A stretch of DNA of 64,000 nt from Kitasatospora azatica KCTC 9699 (GCF_000744785.1 NZ_JQMO01000002.1:2356001-2420000); one strand, 5' to 3'. Numbered from the stretch's first letter, positions 16,769 through 26,582 are shown. Program-made: numbers and translations. Notes: generated by a model not told the origin, from the letters alone.

Positions 16769-18166
16769 GTGGCGACACCAGCGCAGACGGGGCTTCTGCC
16801 CCCGACACACGCGCCGACGCAGGCGCCGAGACAGGCACCGGCCCAGGGTTCGGCGCAAGGTTCCGGACCAGCACCGGGATCGCGACCGCGCCCGAGCGCC
16901 CCCGTGGGGCGCCTGCGCTCCGCCACCAGGACCGCCCCCGGGCGGCTGCGGCTGGCCGCCGTCGGACTGGTCGTGCTGGTGCTCGGCCTCGGCGCGCTGA
17001 CCGGCTGGCAGGCGACGGCCCGGACCGATGCGGCCGACCAGGTGGTGACGCACAGCCAGCCGCTGAGTCAGAACGCGGCCGAGATCTACCGCTCGCTCGC
17101 CGACGCCGACACCACCGCGGCGGCGGGCTTCCTGCTGGCCGGCAACGAGCCGCGCGAGGTCCGCCAGCGCTACCAGGACGACCTGGCCAACGCGGCCCAG
17201 TTGCTCAGCCAGGCCGCCGCCCGCTCCACCGGATCGCCCCTGGCGCAGACCCTGGTCAGCCGGCTGAACCAGCAACTCCCGGTCTACTCGGGTCTGGTGG
17301 AGACCGCCAGGGCCGACGACCGGCAGGGCCTGCCGCTCGGCGCCGCCTATCTGCGGCACGCCTCCGAGATGATGCAGACCCAGCTGCTGCCCGCCGCCCA
17401 GCAGTTGTCGGACGCCGAAGTCGCCCGGATGGACCAGGACTACGGCGACGCCGAGGCCACCCCGTGGGCGGCCTACGTCTTCGGCGTGCTGACCCTGGTG
17501 GCGCTGGTCTGGCTCCAGCTGGTGCTGTTCCGGCGCACCAACCGGGTGTTCAACTTCGGCCTGCTGGGCGCCACCGCCGCCGTGCTGGCCACCCTGGTCT
17601 GGTTGACCGCCGGGGTGCTGGCCGCGAACTCCTCGCTCGACGACAGCCTGGCGCACGGTGCGACCCCGTTGAAGGCGCTCAACCTGGCCCGGGTGGACTC
17701 GCTGCAGGCCCGTACCGCCGAGAACCTCAACCTGGTGGCCCGCGGCTCCACCACCGCGTACGCCGACCAGTGGACGGCCTCGGTCAAGGCGGACACCACC
17801 GCACTGGCCGACGCCCAGAAGCTGGCTCCCGGCGACGCGGCGGCCCGGATCAAGGCGGCCCGCGACCAGTTCACGCTCTGGACCAAGAAGCACGACGCGG
17901 CCGGCGCCAAGAACGACAACGGCGACTACCAGGGCGCCCTGGACGCCACGGTGGGCACCGGCGGGGACAGCACCCAGCCGGTCTACCAGAGCCTGGACCA
18001 GGACCTCGCCGACGCGGTGAAGGTCGAACAGGCCGACTTCCTGAGCGCGGCCAAGGACGGACGCGACGCGACCGGCGCAGTCACCGTGGGCGTCGGCGTG
18101 CTGGCCCTGCTGGGCGCGGCCGCGGGCCTGACCGGGCTCGGCCGACGACTGGCGGAGTACCGATGA
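16769..18166 (+). CDS. GlnX-like membrane sensor of the PknG locus
   Basis: A 465-residue protein with a basic, Pro/Gln-rich cytoplasmic N-terminus (about 1-55) and four membrane helices: near residues 60-80, 230-248, 258-280 and 445-462. Between helices 1-2 and 3-4 lie two mostly helical extracytoplasmic domains. The same architecture and position directly before a glutamate-type binding protein and PknG are known for mycobacterial GlnX, which relays amino-acid availability to PknG. The GTG at 16769 follows GGGGAGGG by eight bases. It overlaps the next gene by ATGA. Confidence 0.75.
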   Translation: MATPAQTGLLPPTHAPTQAPRQAPAQGSAQGSGPAPGSRPRPSAPVGRLRSATRTAPGRLRLAAVGLVVLVLGLGALTGWQATARTDAADQVVTHSQPLSQNAAEIYRSLADADTTAAAGFLLAGNEPREVRQRYQDDLANAAQLLSQAAARSTGSPLAQTLVSRLNQQLPVYSGLVETARADDRQGLPLGAAYLRHASEMMQTQLLPAAQQLSDAEVARMDQDYGDAEATPWAAYVFGVLTLVALVWLQLVLFRRTNRVFNFGLLGATAAVLATLVWLTAGVLAANSSLDDSLAHGATPLKALNLARVDSLQARTAENLNLVARGSTTAYADQWTASVKADTTALADAQKLAPGDAAARIKAARDQFTLWTKKHDAAGAKNDNGDYQGALDATVGTGGDSTQPVYQSLDQDLADAVKVEQADFLSAAKDGRDATGAVTVGVGVLALLGAAAGLTGLGRRLAEYR

Positions 18167-19104
18167 CGGGGGGACGTATGCGCGTCAGAATTGCCCTACT
18201 TGCTGCGGTCCTGGCCACCCCGCTGGCGCTGACCAGCGCGCAGGCGAGTCCGGGGCACGCCCCGGCGACCACCGTGCGGGCAGCGCAGGCGGCCCTGACC
18301 GCCGGTCAGGACTGCGACCCGACCAAGAGCGTGCGCCCCAGCAGCGACGAGAGCGGCGCCGCGGTGCGGGCGATCAAGGCGCGCGGGGTGCTGATCGCCG
18401 GCGTCGACCAGAACAACTACCGCTGGGGCTTCCGCGACCCGTCCACCGGCGATCTGCAGGGCTTCGACATCGACCTGGTCCACGCAGTCGCCAAGGCGAT
18501 CCTGGGCGATCCGAACAAGGTCCAGTTCAAGACCGTCCCGACCGCGAAGCGTATAGAAGCCATCAAGACCGGTCAGGTGGATCTGATCGCGCGTACCATG
18601 ACGATCACTTGCGACCGGCTCAACGACGTCTCCTTCTCGACGGTGTACTTCCAGGCCGGACAGCAGGTGGTGGTGCCGAAGGCGGCCAAGGCGAAGACCA
18701 TCGACCAGGCGCTGAAGGGGAAGACGGTGTGCGTGTCGGAGTCCTCGACCGCGCAGGAGCAGCTGACCAAGGACCGGCACGGCGCGGCGGTCGTCAAGCC
18801 GGCGCCCAACGACCTGGACTGCCTGGTGCTGATGCAGCTCAACCAGGTCGACGCGACCTTGACCGACAACGCGATCGCCGTCGGCCAGGCCGCCCAGGAC
18901 CCGACCGTCGAGGTGGTCGGGCCCTCGCTGACCAACGAGCCGTACGGCATCGCGATGTCCAAGGGCTCGCCCGACCTGGTCGCCCGGGTCAACCAGGTGT
19001 TGGAGGACTACCGGCGCGGCGGCTGGCAGGACAGCTACCGCAAGTGGCTGGAGCCGTACCTGGGCAAGTCCGAGGGCCCGCCGCCGGCTGCCTATCTCCC
19101 TTAG
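18163..19104 (+). CDS. Glutamate/aspartate-type extracellular binding protein (GlnH-like)
   Basis: A 313-residue family 3 periplasmic-type binding protein. After a signal peptide (MRVRIALLAAVLATPLALTSAQA) comes the two-lobed fold: GVLIAGVDQNNYRWGFRD, GFDIDLVHAVAKAI, and DLIARTMTITCDR where the conserved Arg contacts the amino-acid carboxylate. There is no lipobox Cys at the cleavage site, unlike mycobacterial lipoprotein GlnH, so it may be secreted or held by GlnX. Four Cys could form disulfides. The ATG at 18163 overlaps the glnX stop and follows GGCGGAG; an ATG five codons later is an alternative. Confidence 0.82.
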   Translation: MTGGRMRVRIALLAAVLATPLALTSAQASPGHAPATTVRAAQAALTAGQDCDPTKSVRPSSDESGAAVRAIKARGVLIAGVDQNNYRWGFRDPSTGDLQGFDIDLVHAVAKAILGDPNKVQFKTVPTAKRIEAIKTGQVDLIARTMTITCDRLNDVSFSTVYFQAGQQVVVPKAAKAKTIDQALKGKTVCVSESSTAQEQLTKDRHGAAVVKPAPNDLDCLVLMQLNQVDATLTDNAIAVGQAAQDPTVEVVGPSLTNEPYGIAMSKGSPDLVARVNQVLEDYRRGGWQDSYRKWLEPYLGKSEGPPPAAYLP

Positions 19105-19151
19105 GGAGCCGACTGCCGTAAGTACGTAGCCATCATCAGGAGGGGAAGGGC

Positions 19152-20501
19152 GTGGCGTTGACCGGATCCGCTGGCCCGGTGCTGAGCCGGGAGGAGGTGG
19201 ACCGCGAGCTGAGCCGGCTGAGCGCCGAGCGCGAAGCCGTCGAGTCCGCGCTGCTCGCGCTCCAGGACCACCCCGGTCGCCGCCTGTTGGAGGGCGCGGC
19301 ACTGTCGGGCCGGACCGAGGAGCGCTGGCAGGTCGCGGCCCAGGGCATGGCGCTGCTCTGGACGTTCTTCGACCGCTACTCCGAGGCACTGGCCTCGGCC
19401 CGCGCGGTGCGCTCGCGCCGGGTGCGGCCGAGTTCGCCGGAGCTGGCCGAGCTGAGCGAGCTGCTGCGCGGCCGGGCGGTCACCGTCTCGGGCGGGCAGC
19501 TGCCCGACGCGGCCCGCCAACTGGCCGGCCCGGCCCGGCTGGTGGAGCAGATCAGCCTGGCCGAGCTGATGGACCGGATGAACGTCTGGTACGCCACCGT
19601 GCTCGAGGTGGTCAACGCGGCCGACGCGGTCTGGTCGGCGCTGCCCGCCCGGATAGACCTGCTGCTGGCCGAGCTGCGCCGGGTGGCCACGCTGGCCGGC
19701 TCGGTCGGCGTGCGGACGGGCGCGCACCCGCTGGGCGACGACCTGGCCCGGCTGGAGCAGGAGTTGACCTCCCTTCGGGCCGAGGTGGTGGCCGACCCGC
19801 TGGCCCTGTGGCGGCCGGCCCGGGTGCCGGCCCAGCGCGGCCAGCAGTCCCCGGCCGGCGTGGCGGCCGCCCAGGCCGCGGCCTCCGGCGCGGTGGACAC
19901 CGAGCGGTTCGACCGGGCCGGCCGGGAGTTGGACGGCATCCGGGTCGAACTGGAGCAGCTGCTGCGGCTGCGCGACGAGGCCGACGAGCGGCTGCACCAG
20001 GTCGCCGACCTGCTGCGGCGCGCGGACGCCACGCTCGGCGAGGCCCGGCAGGCCCGCGGCGAGGTGCTCGCCAAGATCGCCGCCACCGAGGTGCCGGCCG
20101 TGCCGGGGCCGCTGGCGGCGCTGCGCGACGCCGTGCACCAGGCCGGCGAGCTGCGGCAGAACGGACTCTGGCACCGGCTCGCGCCGCTGCTGGACGCGCT
20201 GGAGGAGCAGGCCGCCCAGGAACTGCAGCGGGCCCGGGCCTCGCTCACCGAGGTGACCGCCCCGCTCGCCGTCCGGGCCGAGCTGCGTGGCCGGTTGGAC
20301 GCCTACAAGGCGATGGCGGCACGGCTCGGGGTGGTCGAGGACCCCGAGGTGATCGAGCGTTACGAGAAGGCCCGCTGGCTGCTGTGGAGTGCCCCGTGCG
20401 ATCTGCGGGCGGCTGCGGCGGCGGTGGCCAGGTTTCAGCAGGCGCTGCGTCCGGCGGCGGCGCCGCAGGACGCGCGGCGGTACGACGGACAGGGGGAATG
20501 A
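19152..20501 (+). CDS. Coiled-coil protein of the PknG locus
   Basis: A 449-residue soluble, highly charged protein dominated by Leu/Ala/Glu/Arg heptads, for example REEVDRELSRLSAEREAVES and ELEQLLRLRDEADERLHQV. No signal peptide or enzyme motif is seen. The GTG start follows AGGAGGGG. Its stop overlaps an ATG of the kinase gene (ATGA at 20498). Placed between the binding protein and the kinase, it may act as a cytoplasmic adaptor or substrate. Function unknown. Confidence 0.8.
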   Translation: MALTGSAGPVLSREEVDRELSRLSAEREAVESALLALQDHPGRRLLEGAALSGRTEERWQVAAQGMALLWTFFDRYSEALASARAVRSRRVRPSSPELAELSELLRGRAVTVSGGQLPDAARQLAGPARLVEQISLAELMDRMNVWYATVLEVVNAADAVWSALPARIDLLLAELRRVATLAGSVGVRTGAHPLGDDLARLEQELTSLRAEVVADPLALWRPARVPAQRGQQSPAGVAAAQAAASGAVDTERFDRAGRELDGIRVELEQLLRLRDEADERLHQVADLLRRADATLGEARQARGEVLAKIAATEVPAVPGPLAALRDAVHQAGELRQNGLWHRLAPLLDALEEQAAQELQRARASLTEVTAPLAVRAELRGRLDAYKAMAARLGVVEDPEVIERYEKARWLLWSAPCDLRAAAAAVARFQQALRPAAAPQDARRYDGQGE

Positions 20502-20506
20502 GAGCC

Positions 20507-23011
20507 ATGGGCGAAGCGTGTGGCCGGCCGGGATGCTCCGGCACGATTGACGCGGACGGCTTCTGCGACGAGTGCGGCCTCGCGCCGCTCGCCGGAGCGA
20601 GCAGGACGGCGGTCGGGGCGGCGGCTGGTACAGCGGCCGGGACGGCGCTGAGCTGCGTGCGGCCCGGCTGCTCGGGCACCATCGACCCGGACGGCTTCTG
20701 CGACGAGTGCGGTCTGGCCCCCGAGGCCTCGGCGGGGGTTCCCGCCGCCCGCAAGGCACCTGACTCCGCCTCGGTCCGTTCCGTCCAGTCGACCCGCACC
20801 GGCTCCGCCCGTTCGATGTCCGGCCGTTCCCGGTCGCACCGCTCCACCCGGACCGGCACCCGCGGCTCGGTCTCGGTGCGCAGCTCCAAGGGCACGGCGG
20901 GCAGCAGCAGCCGCAGCCGGCTCGGCGCCGGCCTGGTGACGGTGCCCTCGGTCCCGAAGGCCGATCCGGCCGCCGCCGTGCTGGTCAACCCCGAGGTCCC
21001 GGAGCGCAAGCGGTTCTGCAGCAAGTGCGAGTCGCCGGTGGGCCGGGAGAAGAACGGCCGCCCCGGACGGCCGGAGGGCTTCTGCACCCAGTGCGGCAAC
21101 GCCTACTCCTTCACCCCCAAGCTGCAGCGCGGCGACCTGGTCGGCGGCCAGTACGAGGTGATGGGCTGCCTGGCGCACGGCGGCCTGGGCTGGATCTACC
21201 TGGCGGTGGACCGCCGGGTCAGCGACCGCTGGGTGGTGCTCAAGGGCCTGCTGGACACCGGCGACGAGGACGCGCTGGCGGTGGCGATCGCCGAGCGGCG
21301 GTTCCTCGCCGAGGTGGACCACCCGAACATCGTGCGCATCATCAACTTCGTCGAGCACCCGGACCTGAGGACCGGCTCGGCCGACGGCTACATCGTGATG
21401 GAGTACGTCGGCGGCAAGTCCCTCAAGGACATCGCCAACGAGCGGCGCACCCCGGACGGCCGGCGCGAGCCGCTGCCGGTCGACCAGGCCATCGCGTACG
21501 CGCTGGAGGCACTGCCGGCCCTGGGCTACCTGCACAGCCGGGGCCTGGTCTACTGCGACTTCAAGATCGACAACGTGATCCAGAGCGAGGACACGCTCAA
21601 GATCATCGACATGGGCGCGGTGCGCCGCTTCGACGACGACGGACCGATCTACGGCACCGTCGGCTACCAGGCGCCGGAGATCGCGACCGACGGTCCGTCA
21701 CCCGCCTCCGACCTGTACACCGTGGCCCGCACCCTGGCCGTGCTCACCTTCGACTTCCAGGGCTACAGCTCCACCTACCGGGACGAGCTGCCCGGCCCCG
21801 AGCAGGTGCCGGTCTTCGCCCAGTACGAGTCCTTCTACCGGGTGCTGGTGCGCGCCACCGACCCCGACCCGAGCCGCCGGTTCGGCTCCGCCGAGGAGAT
21901 GGCCGACCAGCTCACCGGCGTGCTGCGGGAGATCCTGGCGCTGACCGACGATCAGCCCCGCCCGGCGCTCTCCACCCTGTTCGGCCCCGAACTGCGCGTG
22001 GTCGACACCGAGTTGGTGGTGCACGGCCAGCCGACCGCGCCCGGCGTGCCCCGGCTGGTGCCACTGGACGCGGCCGCCGCCGCGCTCGCCCTGCCGGTGC
22101 CCCGGGTCGACCCGAACGACCCAAACGCCGGGTTCCTGGCCGCCCTGATGGCCACCCGACCCGGCGACGCGCTGGCCGCCCTGCAGACCGCGCCGGTCAA
22201 CTCGGCCGAGCGCCGCCTGCGCGAACTGCGCGCGCTGCTCGAACTGGGCCGGCACACCGACGCCGCCCAGGCGCTCACCGCCCTGGCCGCCGACCACCCC
22301 GACGACTGGCGGGTGGTCTGGTACCAGGGCCTGTCCCGGCTGGCCCACGCGGGCGCCACCGGCGAGCGAGCACAGGCGCAGGCGCTGGCCGAGTCCGCCG
22401 TCGAGGCCTTCGACGCCATCTACGACGCCTTCCCCGGCGAGGCCGCGCCCAAGCTGGCGCTGGCCGTCTGCGCCGAGCTGCTCGGCCGCGGCGAGGACGC
22501 CGCCGAGTTCTACCGCCTGGTCTGGACGACCGACCACACCTACGTCAGCGCCGCCTTCGGCCTGGCCCGGGTCAGCCTGGCCGCCGGCGACCGGGCCGCC
22601 GCCGTGCGGGCGCTGGAGTCGGTCCCCGAGACCTCGACCCACTACACCGCCGCGCGGATCGCCGCGATCCGGGCCCGGCTGCGCTCACGCTCCCCGCAGG
22701 AGCCGCTGGCCGCCGACCTGACCGCTGGTTCCGGCCAGTTGACCGCCCTCGGGCTGGAGGACCGGCGGCGCGAGCAGCTCTCGGTGGAGGTGCTGGAGGC
22801 CGCCCTCGGCTGGACCCTGGCCGGCTCGCCGGGGCACCGGGTCGGCGCCTCCGCTGTCGTCGACGTACTCGGCCACCCGGCCGCCGAACGGGACCTGCGG
22901 TTCGCCCTGGAGAAGTCCTACCGGGTGCTGGCCCGCCTCGCGGAGCGGCCCGAGGAGCGGATCGAGCTGGTGGAGCGGGCCAACCGGACCCGCCCGCGGA
23001 CCTGGGTGTGA
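20507..23011 (+). CDS. pknG: PknG-type serine/threonine protein kinase with zinc ribbons and TPR
   Basis: An 834-residue soluble kinase with the PknG architecture. Two near-identical short zinc ribbons (C-x4-C ... CDECG) lie at about 5-23 and 49-68; a Ser/Arg-rich linker follows. The rubredoxin-like region has CSKC (170) and CTQC (193). The kinase domain (about 206-480) has the P-loop AHGGLGWIYLA, Lys in VVLKG, the catalytic loop YCDFKIDN in place of HRDLKPxN, IIDMGAVR in place of DFG, and GYQAPEI. TPR-like helices fill about 540-830. In mycobacteria PknG phosphorylates FHA protein GarA to adjust glutamate/2-oxoglutarate metabolism. Start chosen for AGGGGGA nine bases before the ATG; 20498 is an alternative. 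Confidence 0.92.
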   Translation: MGEACGRPGCSGTIDADGFCDECGLAPLAGASRTAVGAAAGTAAGTALSCVRPGCSGTIDPDGFCDECGLAPEASAGVPAARKAPDSASVRSVQSTRTGSARSMSGRSRSHRSTRTGTRGSVSVRSSKGTAGSSSRSRLGAGLVTVPSVPKADPAAAVLVNPEVPERKRFCSKCESPVGREKNGRPGRPEGFCTQCGNAYSFTPKLQRGDLVGGQYEVMGCLAHGGLGWIYLAVDRRVSDRWVVLKGLLDTGDEDALAVAIAERRFLAEVDHPNIVRIINFVEHPDLRTGSADGYIVMEYVGGKSLKDIANERRTPDGRREPLPVDQAIAYALEALPALGYLHSRGLVYCDFKIDNVIQSEDTLKIIDMGAVRRFDDDGPIYGTVGYQAPEIATDGPSPASDLYTVARTLAVLTFDFQGYSSTYRDELPGPEQVPVFAQYESFYRVLVRATDPDPSRRFGSAEEMADQLTGVLREILALTDDQPRPALSTLFGPELRVVDTELVVHGQPTAPGVPRLVPLDAAAAALALPVPRVDPNDPNAGFLAALMATRPGDALAALQTAPVNSAERRLRELRALLELGRHTDAAQALTALAADHPDDWRVVWYQGLSRLAHAGATGERAQAQALAESAVEAFDAIYDAFPGEAAPKLALAVCAELLGRGEDAAEFYRLVWTTDHTYVSAAFGLARVSLAAGDRAAAVRALESVPETSTHYTAARIAAIRARLRSRSPQEPLAADLTAGSGQLTALGLEDRRREQLSVEVLEAALGWTLAGSPGHRVGASAVVDVLGHPAAERDLRFALEKSYRVLARLAERPEERIELVERANRTRPRTWV

Positions 23012-24225
23012 CGATGACTGCCTGCCCCAACTGCGCCGAACCGCTGGACCCGGACGACGTGTTCTGCGGCGCCTGCGGCGTGAGCCTGACGGCGCCGGCC
23101 GAGCCGCCGCCCGAGCCGGTGCTCGAGCCGGTGCTCGAGCCGGTGCTCGAGTCCGCTGGTGACTTCGACTTGGCCCCCGCCGAGGCTGCCGAGGCCACCG
23201 TCTGCGTGCACTGCGGCGCCGCCCAGGTGGCCGCCGACGGCTACTGCGAGGCCTGCGGCGGCGCCCAGCCGCGCCCGCGCGACCACGTGGAACTGTCGGT
23301 GGAGGGGGTGGCCGGGGTCAGCGACCGCGGCGTGCGCCACCACCGCAACGAGGACTCCTTCACCATCGCCGCCACCTCGCTGCCCGGCGGCGAACCGGCC
23401 GTGGTCGCGGTGGTCTGCGACGGCGTCTCCTCCGCCTCCCGGCCCGACGAGGCGTCACAGACCGCCGCCGACACGGCCGGCGACGCCCTGCTCACCGCGT
23501 TGGAGCACGGCACCGACCCGGAGCCGGCGATGCGTCAGGCGATCCTGACCGCCGCCGCCGCGGTCGCCGCCCTGGCCCACGACGGCAGCACCCCCGAACC
23601 CGGCCACAACTCCCCCGCCTGCACCTTCGTCAGCGCGGTGGCCGCGGCCGGCGTGGTCACCGTCGGCTGGGTCGGCGACAGCCGGGCGTACTGGATCCCC
23701 GACGACCGACGGGACGCCGAGCCCTACCGGCTGACCGAGGACGACTCCTGGGCGGCCGGCATGGTCGCGGCCGGCCTGATGGCCGAGGCCGAGGCCTACG
23801 CCGACTCCCGGGCGCACGCCATCACCGGCTGGCTGGGCGCGGACGCCGAGGAGGTCGTCCCGCACACCGCCGCCTTCACCCCGCACGTGCCCGGGGTGCT
23901 GGTGGTCTGCACCGACGGACTGTGGAACTACGCCGAGGCGGCCACCGACCTGGCCGACCTGGTCCGGGTCGACGCCCGTCAGGACCCGCTGCGCGCCGCC
24001 CGCGCTCTGGTGACCTTCGCCATCGCGGCCGGCGGCCACGACAACATCACGGTGGCGGTGCTGCCCGTGCAGCCGGACCCGGCGGGCGGGTACAGCGAGA
24101 CACTGATCGACCTGCCGGTGATCGCTGCGCCGTCTGCTCCTACTGTTCAGGCCGCTCCCCCGGTTTCCGCCCCGGCCACTCCCCCGGTCATCCCTCCGAT
24201 GCCCAGCTTCCCCCCGCAGAGCTGA
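23008..24225 (+). CDS. PP2C-family serine/threonine phosphatase with double zinc ribbon
   Basis: A 405-residue protein. Two CxxC...CxxC ribbons (CPNCAEP...CGACG, and CVHCGAA...CEACGG) flank a PEPVLEPVLEPVLES linker. The PP2C domain then shows all metal-binding motifs: RHHRNEDSF, VVAVVCDGVSSAS, VGWVGDSRAYW, VVCTDGLWNYAE and GGHDNITVAVL. It ends in a Pro-rich tail. GTG at 23008 overlaps the kinase stop as GTGA; ATG 23014 is possible. As neighbour of the kinase it should reverse its phosphorylations or those of the FHA protein. Confidence 0.88.
   Translation: MTMTACPNCAEPLDPDDVFCGACGVSLTAPAEPPPEPVLEPVLEPVLESAGDFDLAPAEAAEATVCVHCGAAQVAADGYCEACGGAQPRPRDHVELSVEGVAGVSDRGVRHHRNEDSFTIAATSLPGGEPAVVAVVCDGVSSASRPDEASQTAADTAGDALLTALEHGTDPEPAMRQAILTAAAAVAALAHDGSTPEPGHNSPACTFVSAVAAAGVVTVGWVGDSRAYWIPDDRRDAEPYRLTEDDSWAAGMVAAGLMAEAEAYADSRAHAITGWLGADAEEVVPHTAAFTPHVPGVLVVCTDGLWNYAEAATDLADLVRVDARQDPLRAARALVTFAIAAGGHDNITVAVLPVQPDPAGGYSETLIDLPVIAAPSAPTVQAAPPVSAPATPPVIPPMPSFPPQS
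23113..23148. repeat. 12-base tandem repeat in phosphatase linker
   Basis: GAGCCGGTGCTC is present three times in perfect tandem, encoding the EPVL repeats between the two zinc ribbons. Confidence 0.9.
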
Positions 24226-24281
24226 CGCCTCCCACTCCCCACCATCCATCAGGCTCAACACTCACCAGGGAGTCAACGGCC

Positions 24282-25652
24282 ATGGCCAGTCTGACCAAGT
24301 CCAACCTGCCCCGGTTCACCACCGACATCTTCCAGAACGAGTACCTCGCCGAGGGCGCCCGCGAGGTCAACGCCATCGTCACCGTCACCGCCACCGGCGG
24401 CGGCACCACCGGCGGCCGTCCGCTCGGCGCGTCGGGGGTTGCCGACGCCGGTGCGGCCGGCGGCCAGGACTCGGCCGTGGTGCTGATGGTCGACTGCTCG
24501 GGTTCGATGGACTACCCGCCGACCAAGATGCGCAACGCCCGCGACGCCACCGCCGTGGCCATCGACACCATCCGCGACGGCGTCGCCTTCGCCGTGGTCG
24601 GCGGCACCCACGAGGCCCGCGAGGTCTATCCCGGTGACGGCGCCCTGGCGATCGCCTCGCCCGCCACCCGGGAGGCCGCCAAGCAGTCGCTGCGCAAGCT
24701 CACCGCCGGCGGCGGCACCGCCATCGGCACCTGGCTGACGCTGGCCGACAAGCTCTTCCTGAGCCGCCATGAGATCGCCATCCGGCACGGCATCCTGCTC
24801 ACCGACGGCCGCAACGAGCACGAGAAGCCCGAGGATCTGCAGAAGACCCTGGACCGGGTCAGCGGCCACTTCACCGTCGACTGCCGCGGCGTCGGGACCG
24901 ACTGGGAGGTCGCCGAGCTGCGCAAGATCGCCTCCGCGCTGCTCGGCACCGCCGACATCGTGGCCGAACCGTCCGGCCTGGCCGAGGACTTCCGCTCGAT
25001 GATGACCAGCGCGATGGGCAAGCAGGTGGCCGACGTCGCGCTGCGGGTCTGGACCCCCGCCAACGCGCAGGTGAAGTTCGTCAAGCAGGTCGCCCCCGAC
25101 CTGGAGGACCTGACCGAGCGCCGCGCCGAGGCCGGCCCGCGGGCCGGCGACTACCCCACGGGTTCCTGGGGCGACGAGAGCCGCGACTACCACGTCTGCG
25201 TCGAGGTCCCGACGGCCGCCGTGGGCAATGAGATGCTCGCCGCCCGGATCAGCCTGGTGCTGCCCACCGCCGACGGCTCCACCGAGGTGCTGGCGCAGGG
25301 CCTGATCAAGGCCGTCTGGACCGACGACCTGGCCTCCTCCACCCGGATCAGCCCGCAGGTCGCCCACTACACCGGGCAGGCCGAGCTGGCCGAGTCGATC
25401 CAGGAGGGCCTGGAGGCGCACCGGGCCGGCGACGTGGACCGGGCCACCGCGAAGCTGGGCGCGGCGGTGCGGCTGGCCCACCAGACCGGCAACGAGGGCA
25501 CCTTCAAGCTGCTGCAGAAGGTGGTGGACGTGGTCGACCCGAAGGAGGGCACCGTCCGCTTCCGCAAGGACGTCAGCGCGGCCGACTCGATGACGCTGGA
25601 GACGCGGTCCACGAAGACGGTGCGGGTGGCGGGGAAGAAGAAGGCTGAGTAA
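24282..25652 (+). CDS. VWA-domain protein of the PknG locus
   Basis: A 456-residue cytoplasmic protein beginning SLTKSNLPRFTTDIFQNEYL. The von Willebrand A domain spans about residues 64-235 with an intact metal site (VDCSGSMD), the Thr in GGGTAIGTWL and Asp in LLTDGRNEH. The C-terminal half has a beta-rich region and helical tail (QEGLEAHRAGDVDRATAKL). VWA domains bind partner proteins in a metal-dependent way. It follows the phosphatase by 56 bases and probably belongs to its transcription unit; this set of kinase, phosphatase, VWA and FHA genes recurs in actinomycetes. Confidence 0.85.
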   Translation: MASLTKSNLPRFTTDIFQNEYLAEGAREVNAIVTVTATGGGTTGGRPLGASGVADAGAAGGQDSAVVLMVDCSGSMDYPPTKMRNARDATAVAIDTIRDGVAFAVVGGTHEAREVYPGDGALAIASPATREAAKQSLRKLTAGGGTAIGTWLTLADKLFLSRHEIAIRHGILLTDGRNEHEKPEDLQKTLDRVSGHFTVDCRGVGTDWEVAELRKIASALLGTADIVAEPSGLAEDFRSMMTSAMGKQVADVALRVWTPANAQVKFVKQVAPDLEDLTERRAEAGPRAGDYPTGSWGDESRDYHVCVEVPTAAVGNEMLAARISLVLPTADGSTEVLAQGLIKAVWTDDLASSTRISPQVAHYTGQAELAESIQEGLEAHRAGDVDRATAKLGAAVRLAHQTGNEGTFKLLQKVVDVVDPKEGTVRFRKDVSAADSMTLETRSTKTVRVAGKKKAE

Positions 25653-25695
25653 CGCCCGTGGCTGAGTGAGCGCTTGCTCGGTTGAGCGCGAATAA

Positions 25696-25735
25696 CGTCG
25701 AGCGCGCCACCCCTCCCCGGGCGGCGCGCTCGACG
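25696..25735. terminator. Bidirectional terminator between VWA and lipoprotein genes
   Basis: A perfect 13-base stem (CGTCGAGCGCGCC / GGCGCGCTCGACG) with a 14-base loop, in the 123-base gap between two convergent genes. Confidence 0.85.
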
Positions 25736-25775
25736 GCTCTTGGGTGTTGCGTGGGTCTTGCGGGGTCTGGCGTGG

Positions 25776-26582
25776 TTACTGCTTGAGGGACTTCGCCAGC
25801 GGGCCCGCGATCGCCATCAGGTCCGGCAGTGAGCCGCTCCCCGCGTTGCTGCCGTCGACCAGCAGCATCTTGTCGCCGAAGCGCGCGATCAGCGTCTCGC
25901 TGCTCACGAAGTTGCCCTTCGGCACGCTCTTGAGGTCCGCGCTGTCGTCACCGCCGAGGCTGGCCACCGGGTCGGCGGTCACGTCGACCTCCACCTTGCC
26001 GCCGCCCATCGCGTCCGCCTGGTAGGTCTTGCAGCCGTCCGCAAGGGTCTTGATCTCGCCGAACAGCTTGCTGGCGTCGCCCGGGTGGTACGCGGCGATG
26101 ACCACGCTGACGTCGGCGTTCTTCGGGCCCTGGAGCTTGATCGAGGCGTACGCCGCCCGGTAGTCGATCGACAGGCTGGCCGCGCCCGAGTTGGTCAGCT
26201 CCTTGCAGTTCTTCCCCGGCAGCAGCGGCGTACCCGGGGACATGATGGTGGTCTTGGTGTCGAACTCGTAACCGTCGCTGCCGCTCAGCGTCCAGCCCGA
26301 GGGCAGGGTCGACGCACTCGGCAGCAGCGCCTTGAGCGTGGTGCCGTTGGTCACCGCCCCGCCGGAGGCGCCGCCGGACGCGCCGGTGCTCGCGCCGGCG
26401 GTGGCGGTGGTGCTGGGTGCGCTGCTGGTCGGGGCGGCGCTGGTCGGCGCTGCGATCGGCGCGGTCGGCTGGGTCGGGGCAGCGGCCGGCGCGGCCGGCT
26501 TCGACGAGGACTGGCACCCCGACAGAAGCGCGATGGTCGCCAGTGCCGCGCCCGCGGCCGCCGTCATTCTCACGTTGGACAT
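25776..26582 (-). CDS. Secreted lipoprotein of unknown function
   Basis: A 268-residue lipoprotein. The signal peptide MSNVRMTAAAGAALATIAL ends in the lipobox LLSGC. An Ala/Pro/Thr/Ser-rich linker runs to about residue 85, followed by a globular part (about 86-268) with two Cys (LPGKNCKEL, LADGCKTYQ) and sensor-like PASLG repeats absent. The globular part begins TLKALLPSASTLPSGWTL, as in many streptomycete surface lipoproteins. It is divergent from the SARP gene. Partner or ligand is unknown. Confidence 0.8.
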   Translation of the reverse strand: MSNVRMTAAAGAALATIALLSGCQSSSKPAAPAAAPTQPTAPIAAPTSAAPTSSAPSTTATAGASTGASGGASGGAVTNGTTLKALLPSASTLPSGWTLSGSDGYEFDTKTTIMSPGTPLLPGKNCKELTNSGAASLSIDYRAAYASIKLQGPKNADVSVVIAAYHPGDASKLFGEIKTLADGCKTYQADAMGGGKVEVDVTADPVASLGGDDSADLKSVPKGNFVSSETLIARFGDKMLLVDGSNAGSGSLPDLMAIAGPLAKSLKQ

